13,723 bases of DNA from Bacteroidales bacterium (lineage in GTDB: Bacteria > Bacteroidota > Bacteroidia > Bacteroidales > UBA3824), in contig JAGCNK010000021.1 in NCBI GenBank assembly GCA_017645985.1, positions 1 to 13,723 on the forward strand. Direction: 5' to 3'. How positions within the stretch are numbered: the stretch's first letter is position 1; the number at the start of each line of letters is the position of its first letter. Positions 1-7,554 of the stretch are shown here, one piece after another. The position numbers and the translations under genes were made by a program. The notes beneath the pieces were generated by a model that saw only the letters and a list, made by a program, of their open reading frames with translations, searched no databases and was not told the DNA's origin.

Positions 1-417
1 GTTAATGTAGAACGTGTGGAAAACACCAACTACTCTTGGTTCGCCCCCTCGTTTAAAGATAATTTCAATGGAAAACTCAACCGCTTGCCCTACGACCATC
101 ATCAGATAATTTCGATGATTGCACCCCGCGCCGTTTTGGTGCTCGGCAACTCTGACTATCCCTGGCTCTGCGACTATTCAGGATACGTTTCCACAGCAGC
201 CGCCTCCAAAGTTTGGGACAAATTTGGAATCTCCGACCGTTTTGGCTACGTATTTGAAGGCGGACATCCCCACTGTATGGCGTGCGACTCCGAAAACGAC
301 GCAGTTAAACGCTTTGTAGAAAAATTCCTCTTCAACAAACCCTCCGACACCAACATCCGCAAAGCCGACGAATTTAAAGACACCGATATGAATAGATGGA
401 TTGGAGGATGGAAATAA
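1..417 (+). CDS. C-terminal part of a CE15 family glucuronoyl esterase-like protein (5' truncated by window edge)
   Basis: The reading frame is open from base 1 and ends at TAA 415-417, so only about 138 C-terminal residues are present. They resemble the end of the alpha/beta-hydrolase fold of carbohydrate esterase family 15, enzymes that cleave 4-O-methyl-glucuronoyl esters joining glucuronoxylan to lignin alcohols. Matching signals are the WFAP segment, LPYDHH followed by MIAPRAVLVLG (the strand and helix before the active-site loop), a DYPWLCDYSG loop, and GGHPHCMA. The His directly before Cys in that last motif is the expected catalytic His of the Ser-His-acid triad. The catalytic Ser motif and any signal peptide lie outside the window. 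The tail after the fold (from about TNIRKADEF) is a typical CE15 extension. It converges on the phosphatase gene with one base between the two stop codons, so no terminator separates them. Family assignment is fairly sure; substrate is inferred from the family. Confidence 0.8.
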   Translation, partial: VNVERVENTNYSWFAPSFKDNFNGKLNRLPYDHHQIISMIAPRAVLVLGNSDYPWLCDYSGYVSTAAASKVWDKFGISDRFGYVFEGGHPHCMACDSENDAVKRFVEKFLFNKPSDTNIRKADEFKDTDMNRWIGGWK

Positions 418-418
418 A

Positions 419-1588
419 CTATCTAATGCAGTACCCCCCTATCAGAATATCGTCCATCTGGTCGGTGTCGCCACGCCACTGATCGATGGCGGTATTCAGG
501 AGGTCTGACTGCTCCTTGGCAGATTTGGTCTTGGCGTTGATTTCGCATAGCAGCTGACGCAGACGGCGCGATGAGAACTTGTGCGCCTCACCGTCGAGCT
601 GGTCGGCAAATCCGTCGGAATACATATACACATAGTCGCCGTGCTGTATATCCACCTCGCTATTTTCAAAAGGTAGAATCCTGGGATATATGCCGATGGG
701 ATTTCGCACAGGCTTGTATTCGGTAAGTTCTGCTCCACGCACGTGATACATTCCGTTGTTGGCGCCCGCAAAGGTCATCTTCATAGTGGCAAGGTTGAGA
801 ATACAGAGTCCCATATCCATACCGTCTTTCTGAGTGCAGGCGTCGTTGGTCTGCTTTAACGTGGTGATAACCTTGGTGCGCATCTCCTCAAGTATCTGGG
901 CGGGATGGGTGGACGAGTTGAAATCAACACAAATCTCATTCAAAAATGCCACTCCGAGCATACTCATAAACGCTCCTGGAACGCCGTGACCTGTACAGTC
1001 TGCCACGCAGAAAATCACAGTGTCGCCAATACGTTTCATCCAATAAAAGTCGCCTGACACAATGTCGCGGGGTCGCCAGAATAGAAACACATCCTCAAAC
1101 GACTCTTTGAGAATCTCCTCCGAGGGCAGCACGGCATCTTGGATAAGCTTGGCGTAGCGTATACTCGAGGTAACCGCACGGTGCTGGCTCTCTATTTCGT
1201 CTTTAAGTGTCTGAATATGTTGGCGTTCCTTCTCAATCTGCACGCTCATATCCCAAAGCAGACGGTTGCGGTCTGATAGTTCGTTCTGAGCCACCTCAAG
1301 TTTCTTTTGTTCCAACTCAATCTTTTCCCTGTCGAGCAGTTGCATCTGCACCGAGTTGGCATCATCCGACTGATTTGCTGAAGGTTGCTGTTTCTTTATC
1401 TCGGCGTTTACAGCCTTCAGCCGCTTGATCTCGTTGTCGCATTCGCGCAAAAGAGCAGAGTAACGGCGGTCGGCACGTCGCGAAGCCCTCATCAAAAACT
1501 TTTTGTAATTGAGCACCACGTACACGATAAAAGCCACAAGCAACACTGTGACCACAATAAGCGATATGTCTAATGCAGATAGGTTCAT
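419..1588 (-). CDS. Membrane-anchored SpoIIE-type PP2C protein phosphatase with coiled coil
   Basis: A 389-residue serine/threonine phosphatase of the SpoIIE/PPM group, predicted to act at the cytoplasmic face of the inner membrane. A single N-terminal helix (about residues 8-28) is followed by a positive stretch (YKK, RASRRADRR), placing the C-terminal part in the cytoplasm. Residues about 45-140 form a charged coiled coil rich in Glu, Lys and Gln. The linker SSIRYAKLIQDAVLP (141-155) is typical just before SpoIIE domains in Bacteroidota. Metal-binding motifs appear complete: DIVSGDFYW (Asp180), VADCTGHGVPGAFMSMLG (Asp197), MYSDGFADQ (Asp325) and DQMDDILIG (Asp379/380). No receiver, HAMP or GAF domain is present, so input probably comes through the coiled coil or partners. 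It is the last gene of the leftward unit, and its ATG overlaps the lipoprotein stop by 4 bp (1585-1588), which suggests translational coupling. SpoIIE phosphatases elsewhere dephosphorylate STAS anti-sigma antagonists; no STAS protein is encoded here, so the substrate is unknown. Confidence 0.92.
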   Translation of the reverse strand: MNLSALDISLIVVTVLLVAFIVYVVLNYKKFLMRASRRADRRYSALLRECDNEIKRLKAVNAEIKKQQPSANQSDDANSVQMQLLDREKIELEQKKLEVAQNELSDRNRLLWDMSVQIEKERQHIQTLKDEIESQHRAVTSSIRYAKLIQDAVLPSEEILKESFEDVFLFWRPRDIVSGDFYWMKRIGDTVIFCVADCTGHGVPGAFMSMLGVAFLNEICVDFNSSTHPAQILEEMRTKVITTLKQTNDACTQKDGMDMGLCILNLATMKMTFAGANNGMYHVRGAELTEYKPVRNPIGIYPRILPFENSEVDIQHGDYVYMYSDGFADQLDGEAHKFSSRRLRQLLCEINAKTKSAKEQSDLLNTAIDQWRGDTDQMDDILIGGYCIR

Positions 1589-2778
1589 TGGTCGGATAAT
1601 TGAAGTTGGTGAAGGTCGGATATGTTGTAAATATACAAGTTGTCGAGAGTGGGGTCGTATTGGTTGGCGTTGTTGACATATTTAAACATCCGCTCCAAAT
1701 ACAGGTTGTATCCTCCACTGCCGTCGGACGTGAGCGCAAGCGGTTTAACATAGTAATCCATTATCACAGAATCTTTTATAGCACCTGTATTAATGTCGAT
1801 ATCATAAATAAAACCGTCGTATTTGGTATCGTCGATACCATTAGTAGAATAATAAGCACGGTATCCAACAGCAAAAAGGTCGGGGGCAGATTCATATAGA
1901 GAGAAAATGTTGTTGCCCTTAATCGAATCAGACAAGACCATAGAGCCGTCGCGTTTCATAGTGCCAATGTAGAAATAGTAACCAGAAGTGGCAAATGCCG
2001 TGGCAAAGCCCAAAAAATCGCCCTGTGAATTACACGAATAAATTTCAAAATTATTCTCCAAAGGCATAATCTCGTAGTGCGAAACATTATTAAGATCAAT
2101 AGTGCACATATCCACAGAACTATAGTCGTTTGTATATGAAAGCATTATCTCGCTACCGACGCTGTAAACATTATAGAAACTCTCCTCGCCGGTGAAACAA
2201 GACAGCACTATCTCATCGCCCACAAAGCCGTCGGCACTAACCATAAAAATCGAAACATACTGTGTATAATCATCCCACGAAAAGCATTTGGTCAAGAATC
2301 CGAACTCGCCGTTGACGAAGGTAAATTCGGCCACGATCGAATGGTCGGGAGTGCTAAGTTCGCCCGAAATATCATAAACCAGACGTAGGTCTGCGTCAAA
2401 TTTGAGAAGATGGTATCTGTTGCCGTCGCGTGAACGTGAGTTGTCGACAAAAATATCACCATCGGTATTTACCTTCACGCTTCCTTCCACTTCGTAGGCG
2501 TCGTCGTTGTTGCCGTTGAGAAAACAATAATCCACCGAGTCGACAGTGCCGTCGGGATGAATTTTGGCAAGGTAATAGTCCCACGTTCCAGGCTTCTTGC
2601 AGGTGGCTAACACCGAACCGTCGGGCAGTGAAATAACACGGTCGGTGTAAGGTTTAACCGGCACAAGCTTCACCTTCAAATCGTTCGACGATTGGTAAAC
2701 GGTATCATCATCGGGATTGCAAGCCGCTATCGATACCAACGCCAAAAAAGCCAACAAATATCTTATTTTCATATACAT
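1585..2778 (-). CDS. Probable surface-exposed lipoprotein with beta-propeller-like repeats
   Basis: About 397 residues with a lipoprotein signal: Met-Lys-Ile-Arg, a hydrophobic core and lipobox SIAAC, giving lipidated Cys20. The mature end reads CNPDDDTVYQ. Acidic residues right after the Cys resemble the Bacteroidota lipoprotein export signal that sends proteins to the outer leaflet, so surface exposure is inferred. The body repeats a pattern of LPDGSVLA or NTDGDIFV, then an aromatic/basic strand such as YYLAKIHPDG or YHLLKFDAD, about 55-60 residues apart, as in sheet-rich propeller blades. No catalytic motif was found. Two starts are possible, ATG at 2778 or at 2772; the second gives the more usual MKIRYLLAF signal. 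The gene begins 2 bp after the stop of the barrel gene and overlaps the phosphatase start by 4 bp, so the three genes are almost certainly one unit. It may bind a ligand or partner at the cell surface; the family was not recognised by name. Confidence 0.85.
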   Translation of the reverse strand: MYMKIRYLLAFLALVSIAACNPDDDTVYQSSNDLKVKLVPVKPYTDRVISLPDGSVLATCKKPGTWDYYLAKIHPDGTVDSVDYCFLNGNNDDAYEVEGSVKVNTDGDIFVDNSRSRDGNRYHLLKFDADLRLVYDISGELSTPDHSIVAEFTFVNGEFGFLTKCFSWDDYTQYVSIFMVSADGFVGDEIVLSCFTGEESFYNVYSVGSEIMLSYTNDYSSVDMCTIDLNNVSHYEIMPLENNFEIYSCNSQGDFLGFATAFATSGYYFYIGTMKRDGSMVLSDSIKGNNIFSLYESAPDLFAVGYRAYYSTNGIDDTKYDGFIYDIDINTGAIKDSVIMDYYVKPLALTSDGSGGYNLYLERMFKYVNNANQYDPTLDNLYIYNISDLHQLQLSDQ

Positions 2779-2780
2779 AA

Positions 2781-3932
2781 CTAATTTTTTTGATAGCCGT
2801 AGCTGAATTTTGCCACGGTCTTGTATTTAAGTTTAACTTTTACGCCCAGCATCAACGAAAACTCGTTTATCCTGATAACGTCGGGAACATACAGATGATT
2901 GAAAACCACCTCGGGAAGAGCGTATTTATTGTTGCATTTGTTGAGCGGATTGAGGTCGTGCGACGCCCGGATGTCGGCAAAATACGACATCCGGTTGTGG
3001 TTGAAACTAAACCTTACTCCGCAAAGCAGCGACGTGTTGATGCGGTTTTTGCCGTCGAGACTCGAACCAGTGGCAGGATCGTCGTTGGCGGCGTTCACAT
3101 AATCGATGTACGATGTGAATGTAGATTTGAGCATTATCTTAGGCTGGAAACCCACATACGCCGACGGAACAAAAAACTCGCGTCCACGATAGAGCGACGC
3201 CTCCAGCACAATAGGTATTCCCAAACAGACATAGTCCTCATCGTAATGATACGATGCCAAAGGATGCCGGCTGATAGACCGTGTGTAGCTGACCATAGAC
3301 AATGTGGGAGCCGCCGACACCGAGAGCCATTTGATAATGTTGTATTCAAAACCTATCTGAAACATCCGTGACGAAAAACTGTAGTCGGGCTGCTGCTGCA
3401 TAGTGTCAACGGTGGTGACATAAACCGTGTCGCAAATGTGACGTACAAAGCTGTTGCCTGCGCCAAGCCAAATAGAAAACCGGGGCATTGTGTAATAATT
3501 GTCAAGCACCTGGAGAAAAGACAGCGGCTCAAAATTGGTGGGCTTGTACAGCGGCTCTTTTTGCAGAAAATGACGTACCGCACTGTCGGCCTCGTAGTTG
3601 TATTCAAGGTTTTTGAGCGAGGCGACATTCAGCATCTGACAGGTGATAACGCCACGTTTTGAAAGATGTCCGCGGTTGAGAAGCTTTTGCGAATAGTCGA
3701 GAGCCTCACGGTATTTGCCAGCGTTGTAAATATTTAAAAGTGCCATAACTCCTCCGCCGAGACTGTCGGAAACAGCCTGATGGCTGTCGATTCCGTTGTC
3801 GTTTTGCGGAGTGTCGTCGGAAACGGCATTTTGCAAAAAACTCCGTGCCGGCACCGAATCATTCTGTGCCGACAGCGAAACCGAAGCCAACAAAAGAGTC
3901 ATTATGCACAATAGTTTGATAATCCGGCTCAT
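2781..3932 (-). CDS. Outer-membrane protein with N-terminal TPR-like helices and C-terminal beta-barrel
   Basis: 383 residues from the ATG at 3932. An in-frame TTG at 3953 would add seven residues, but that places a charged stretch before the signal peptide, so the ATG is preferred. The signal peptide is MSRIIKLLCIMTLLLASVSLSAQ, cleaved before or near Gln as is usual in Bacteroidota. After a low-complexity linker, helices around residues 63-145 (VMALLNIYNAGKYREALDYS, then EADSAVRHFLQKEP) look like one or two TPR units. From about residue 150 the sequence alternates in the manner of amphipathic strands (FSIWLGAGNSF, RMFQIGFEYNI, YVGFQPKIMLKS, LLCGVRFSFNHN, FSLMLGVKVKLKYK), as in small outer-membrane barrels. 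It follows the NTPase gene by 35 bp with no promoter-like box between, so co-transcription is likely. It may form the outer-membrane part of a signalling path or anchor the neighbouring lipoprotein; that role is inferred from context only. Confidence 0.82.
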   Translation of the reverse strand: MSRIIKLLCIMTLLLASVSLSAQNDSVPARSFLQNAVSDDTPQNDNGIDSHQAVSDSLGGGVMALLNIYNAGKYREALDYSQKLLNRGHLSKRGVITCQMLNVASLKNLEYNYEADSAVRHFLQKEPLYKPTNFEPLSFLQVLDNYYTMPRFSIWLGAGNSFVRHICDTVYVTTVDTMQQQPDYSFSSRMFQIGFEYNIIKWLSVSAAPTLSMVSYTRSISRHPLASYHYDEDYVCLGIPIVLEASLYRGREFFVPSAYVGFQPKIMLKSTFTSYIDYVNAANDDPATGSSLDGKNRINTSLLCGVRFSFNHNRMSYFADIRASHDLNPLNKCNNKYALPEVVFNHLYVPDVIRINEFSLMLGVKVKLKYKTVAKFSYGYQKN

Positions 3933-3967
3933 ATTTAATTCTTGTTTTGGCAATTATACTTTTCTTT

Positions 3968-6900
3968 TTATTTCTCCGAAAAATCCCTTCCGAGAATCAT
4001 ATTCCATTCCGACTGCGACAGCGGCGACAGTTTCATATCAGCGAGCGTGTTGGCGTACGCCGAGGGGTTGGTATCCCAAAAGCGCATCAGATTGTCGTCG
4101 GTGAGTACGAACAATACACCTTTGTTATTGAAACACATACACTTGGCTCTGTAATTATTTAAACTGTGCTCCTCTATTACAAGAGGCTTGTCGTGAATGT
4201 CGTTGGCATTGATGAGGGTGATACGCTTGTCGGCAGACGAAATGGCGATAATGCCCGAAACTGGATCGTAAAGCACATTTTCGAGCTTGGTATGTGTGCC
4301 GGCCATCTTCTCATCCTTCTGGTCGTTGGCAAGGTTTACAAACTGTATGTCGCCCTCGCTGAAACATATTGCAAGCTTGTTTTGCGACGCAATGTGCGCC
4401 ATTCTGAAAGCATTCTGCGGCTCCGACGATGGCAGCACCGTGGACACATCGCCATTGTTGTGGTTCCATTTAAGCAGACGTCCGTCGTGACAAAGCACAT
4501 ACACCACGCCGTTGCCGTGATAGTAAACGTCGGTAACCTTGGTCTGGAAATGCTTGTCGGCCACAGAAGCTCCGCCGTCGGCAGGAACTACCGAAACACG
4601 GCCGTTGGTATAAGCCACCACACACAAACGCTTGTCGGGCGAGGGTGAGGCTGTCTGGATATAGTCGTTAACCGCATCGAGCTTTATCTGACGTTTGGTG
4701 TCGGTGTAGATGAGGAACGAGTTGCGGTCCTTGGTGGTATAGGCTATAATCGACGGCGAAACAAACGCCGACCGCTCCACGGGCGTCTTGCTTTGAAAAT
4801 CGGTGATAGTCTGCACGTTTTCGGGCTGACCGTTGGCAAGTATCCTGTAATACGACACCGTGGCGTCGCCGTTGAATGTGATTATTCTTCCCTTGGAATC
4901 GATGGTAAATTTGCTTATGTCGGAATTTTTAAACGACATAGGCTTGATGATGCCGTTCTGCTCCATAGCAAAAAGCATAGCGTCGTAAAGGTCGGCATTT
5001 TTCTCCTGGCTGCCTCCCTTGCTGTTCATCTCGCAAGCCAGTTTGGCAAGACGAAGGTTGAGGGTCTTATCCTCGTAACTGTTTTTTGCCTTCATAGCCA
5101 AAGTGTTGCAGAGTGCAATGTAATAGAGTCTTGAAGCCGAATCGTTGGCCTGCTGTGTAAGCAACATCTGGTAAAGAGCCTTGCGGCGTTCCTGCTCGGC
5201 GGTGTCGCGCTGCGCCTCGGCTATGCGTGAGTTCAGTTCTGCTGTCTGCCTCATCCTTTCCGCCTCCTTACGAGAGTTCTCAGCCTGCTGACGTGCGCGG
5301 TCTGATTCCTCTTTGGCTTCCAACGCACGCTGATACATCACACGGGCGGTGTCGCGCTGCTGCTGTGCGTCCTGCTGTGCGGCAAGGGCTGCGGTCTTCT
5401 GCTCCTCGGCTATTTGCTGCTGCTGTGCTGCACGTTCGGCGTTCTCCTCGGCTATGATGGTCTGCTCGTCGGCGTGAGCCTTCTCCCTCAATGCCCAAAT
5501 AGAGAAAAACGCAAGAACCAGCACAAACGCAAGAAGTCCGCTGATTGTGGCCACCACCTTGCGGCGGCGTGATTTTTCCTTGGCAATGAGAGCCTCGTGA
5601 CTCTGGTGCATATATTCGTCGCAGCGTATCATACTGCTCGAGGCGGCACGCAGCTTGTCTTTGGGCGAACGTTGCGAGTCGTCGTATTTGAGAATCCAGT
5701 ACTGATTAGGACGGCAACGCTCGTACCATCCGCTAAAAATGGCATAGTTGCCCGAAGTGAGCAGAAACTCAGGATCACGGCCGTTTTCTACCCAGCGTTT
5801 CACCTGAGTGTTGTATTCGTTGTATACGTTGCGGTTTTCGAGTTCCTCACGGTCCCAGGCGGAGAGCATTTTCCAGTTTCGTATCAATGCCTCGTGGGTT
5901 ACGTCCAAAACGGTGTCGCCGCTGAGATACTCGGTCTCGATATTTCCATTGTCGATAAAGGGTCGCAAAAGTGTGTTGTCGTCGGTGCGGAAAATATTCA
6001 GCACTGCGCACACCTGGGCGTTTGAGATATGCGGACTGTTGATAATGCCGGTTATCTCGTTGAGGGAGCAGCGGTTGCGCACCTGGCGGTTGTCGTCTAT
6101 TTTGGTGAGACTCTTGAAAGCGGTCTCGATGATTGATTTCGACTCCTCGGGAGTGATTGTCTTCTCTGCCCAGTCGGCGTTTTTGAGATAGTAGTCGTAT
6201 GCCGACTCGTATAGAGTGCCAGCGTGGGCGTTGAGCACGTTGTCGAGATTGGGATGCTCGTAATATTTTTTCTGATATGACGGCAGCTGTGCAAACCATC
6301 GGTCAAAATTGACCCTCTCCTCATCGCTGAGCAAGTCCTTGGATATGCCTGCGATTTTGGCAAGATGAAGAAGGTCGAGCTGTTCGCCGCCATTGTCGGC
6401 TGTACGCCAAAGAAGGTTGAGGGAGTGCTGCAGCACAGGCAACTGGTCGAATCCAGAGTTCAGATTGTTGATAAGCACCTCGGTAAGACGGGTGGAGACA
6501 CTGCCTCCAGCCAACACTGCGGGCTGCTCTATCACCTGAAGAATCTCGGTGCGCTTGAGCTGAGGAACAAAAAACTGGCTGTATGCTATAAACTCAGGAA
6601 GATCCTTAAACACAGTACATTGCGAAATATAGTCGCTACGCATTGTGAAAATCACATACACCGGCAGATTCTCCGAAATTGAAATCCTGACAGTCTCCAA
6701 CAAAAGATTCACTGTGGTGTAAGCCTCGATACTCGGCGTGCCGTTGTGAAAGTTTTCGGTCATAGTGAAAATCTCCTCAAACTGGTCGGCAATAATCAGA
6801 AGGTTTTTGCCACGGTTGGCGGCGTCGTCACCATCCTTTACGTAATACCCTGAATTTTTGTATATGTCAACCAGTGCCGAAAAACCACGGCTGAAATTGA

Positions 6901-7222
6901 TAAGAGTCTCATTGGCAGGCACATTAAGTTCGTCGGCGGCACTTTTGGTGAGACTTTCGAGAGGATTGCGCTGGGGTTTGAAATCAAATATAAGCCAACT
7001 GTTGAACTCCGCCTTTGAGAATCCCGCCCTGATGTACGGAACCACGCCGGCATAAACCATCGACGATTTTCCATCGCCCGAAGCACCGGTGATGAAAGCC
7101 ATCTTGTTTTGTTCCAACATCTTGACAATCTGCCTTATATGAGTATCTCGTCCTTTAAAAAAGATACTCTCCTCCTCGGTAAACGGACGTAAGCCAGGAT
7201 ATGGACAAATGCGGTTATTCAT
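3968..7222 (-). CDS. nSTAND1-type NTPase with winged helix, membrane helix, long coiled coil and WD40-like propeller
   Basis: A 1084-residue multidomain protein. The N-terminus CPYPGLRPFTEEESIFFKGR is a hallmark of the novel-STAND NTPase 1 family. Walker A is GASGDGKSSM (46-55, Lys52), Walker B is LLIIADQFEE (141-150), and a sensor-like MRSDY lies at 194-198. DVTHEALIRNW (440-450) matches the winged-helix end of the module. Residues about 556-577 form one membrane helix preceded by KEKSRRRKV, so the NTPase should face the cytoplasm. About 578-690 is a Gln/Ala/Glu/Arg-rich coiled coil. From about 740 to 1070 there are degenerate WD40-like blades such as HDGRLLKWNHNNG, NDGDIQF-like strands and DDNLMRFWD. 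In this family ATP-dependent switching is triggered by ligand binding to the C-terminal repeats. The gene leads the four-gene leftward unit and has its own promoter-like element at 7252-7285. The propeller contains several Cys residues, which weakens but does not exclude a periplasmic location. The architecture is clear; what it senses and activates is unknown. Confidence 0.93.
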   Translation of the reverse strand: MNNRICPYPGLRPFTEEESIFFKGRDTHIRQIVKMLEQNKMAFITGASGDGKSSMVYAGVVPYIRAGFSKAEFNSWLIFDFKPQRNPLESLTKSAADELNVPANETLINFSRGFSALVDIYKNSGYYVKDGDDAANRGKNLLIIADQFEEIFTMTENFHNGTPSIEAYTTVNLLLETVRISISENLPVYVIFTMRSDYISQCTVFKDLPEFIAYSQFFVPQLKRTEILQVIEQPAVLAGGSVSTRLTEVLINNLNSGFDQLPVLQHSLNLLWRTADNGGEQLDLLHLAKIAGISKDLLSDEERVNFDRWFAQLPSYQKKYYEHPNLDNVLNAHAGTLYESAYDYYLKNADWAEKTITPEESKSIIETAFKSLTKIDDNRQVRNRCSLNEITGIINSPHISNAQVCAVLNIFRTDDNTLLRPFIDNGNIETEYLSGDTVLDVTHEALIRNWKMLSAWDREELENRNVYNEYNTQVKRWVENGRDPEFLLTSGNYAIFSGWYERCRPNQYWILKYDDSQRSPKDKLRAASSSMIRCDEYMHQSHEALIAKEKSRRRKVVATISGLLAFVLVLAFFSIWALREKAHADEQTIIAEENAERAAQQQQIAEEQKTAALAAQQDAQQQRDTARVMYQRALEAKEESDRARQQAENSRKEAERMRQTAELNSRIAEAQRDTAEQERRKALYQMLLTQQANDSASRLYYIALCNTLAMKAKNSYEDKTLNLRLAKLACEMNSKGGSQEKNADLYDAMLFAMEQNGIIKPMSFKNSDISKFTIDSKGRIITFNGDATVSYYRILANGQPENVQTITDFQSKTPVERSAFVSPSIIAYTTKDRNSFLIYTDTKRQIKLDAVNDYIQTASPSPDKRLCVVAYTNGRVSVVPADGGASVADKHFQTKVTDVYYHGNGVVYVLCHDGRLLKWNHNNGDVSTVLPSSEPQNAFRMAHIASQNKLAICFSEGDIQFVNLANDQKDEKMAGTHTKLENVLYDPVSGIIAISSADKRITLINANDIHDKPLVIEEHSLNNYRAKCMCFNNKGVLFVLTDDNLMRFWDTNPSAYANTLADMKLSPLSQSEWNMILGRDFSEK

Positions 7223-7251
7223 AGTTTAAGTTGGTTGTTTATTTTTGAATG

Positions 7252-7285
7252 CAAAGATACAAAAAAACCAAAGAAATAATACAAA
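7252..7285 (-). promoter_or_regulatory. Bacteroidota-type promoter for the nSTAND unit
   Basis: On the minus strand, TATCTTTG at 7259-7252 matches the TAnnTTTG -7 consensus exactly. A TTTG at 7285-7282 is a possible -33 box, with a 22-bp spacer that is slightly long. The expected transcript would start near 7247 and leave a leader of about 25 bases before the ATG at 7222. Confidence 0.7.
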
Positions 7286-7343
7286 TAAATTGCCAACTTT
7301 TGCATTTTTGGATTAAACCATTGCCAAAAACAAGTATCAAATA

Positions 7344-7375
7344 GGCAGAGTTTCGGTAGCGAAAGGCAGACTGCC
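7344..7375. other. Nested hairpin-forming sequence in the divergent intergenic region
   Basis: Two adjacent perfect small inverted repeats lie here: TTTCG-GTAG-CGAAA (7351-7364) and GGCAG-A-CTGCC (7365-7375). A second GGCAG at 7344-7348 can pair with CTGCC at 7371-7375 around the first hairpin, so two folds compete. The segment is more GC-rich than the AT-rich DNA around it. It could be part of a small RNA, a binding site or chance; no RNA family was recognised. Confidence 0.35.
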
Positions 7376-7429
7376 GCAACAAAAAAACATAGAAAGTGTA
7401 ATATCAAACAAGAGAGATGAAAACTGTCT

Positions 7430-7460
7430 AACACGGAAATATGATAAATGTTTCCGTGTT
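7430..7460 (+). terminator. Perfect 10-bp inverted repeat, terminator-like or operator
   Basis: AACACGGAAA (7430-7439) and TTTCCGTGTT (7451-7460) are exact reverse complements around an 11-base loop. The plus strand continues as TTGTTATTTTATAA, a T-rich run, so a plus-strand RNA could terminate here. No protein gene lies upstream on that strand between 7223 and 7430, so it would have to end a small RNA, or block read-through antisense to the nSTAND promoter. Alternatively the symmetry marks an operator about 40-90 bp upstream of the antiporter promoter. Confidence 0.45.
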
Positions 7461-7501
7461 TTGTTATTTTATAAGTAAATGTAGCAAAAAGATGTCCGCT
7501 C

Positions 7502-7532
7502 TTGCTATTGTCACAATAAAGCCGTAATTTTG
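7502..7532 (+). promoter_or_regulatory. Bacteroidota-type promoter for the cation antiporter
   Basis: TAATTTTG at 7525-7532 matches the TAnnTTTG -7 consensus exactly, and TTG at 7502-7504 gives a -33 box with a 20-bp spacer, which is the usual distance. Transcription would start near 7538, leaving a leader of about 17 bases before the ATG at 7555. Confidence 0.72.
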
Positions 7533-7554
7533 CAACGACAAAAACACATCTAAA

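Noticed and set aside
2790..3371. Plus-strand open frame (193 codons) opposite the outer-membrane protein gene
   Set aside because: It is an antisense shadow caused by scarce stop codons in the reverse frame of the real gene; the product has no recognisable features.
3933..3953. Upstream TTG start for the outer-membrane protein
   Set aside because: It would put PKQELN before the signal peptide; the ATG at 3932 gives a normal signal peptide.
5155..5485. Possible tandem-repeat or CRISPR-like array from recurring CTGCTG-type triplets
   Set aside because: The pattern follows Gln/Ala codons of a coiled coil in frame; there are no conserved direct repeats with unique spacers.
5847..6299. Minus-strand 150-codon frame inside the nSTAND gene
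   Set aside because: It is an alternative frame of a gene whose own frame carries clear domain motifs. The Arg/Gln-rich product looks like a shadow.
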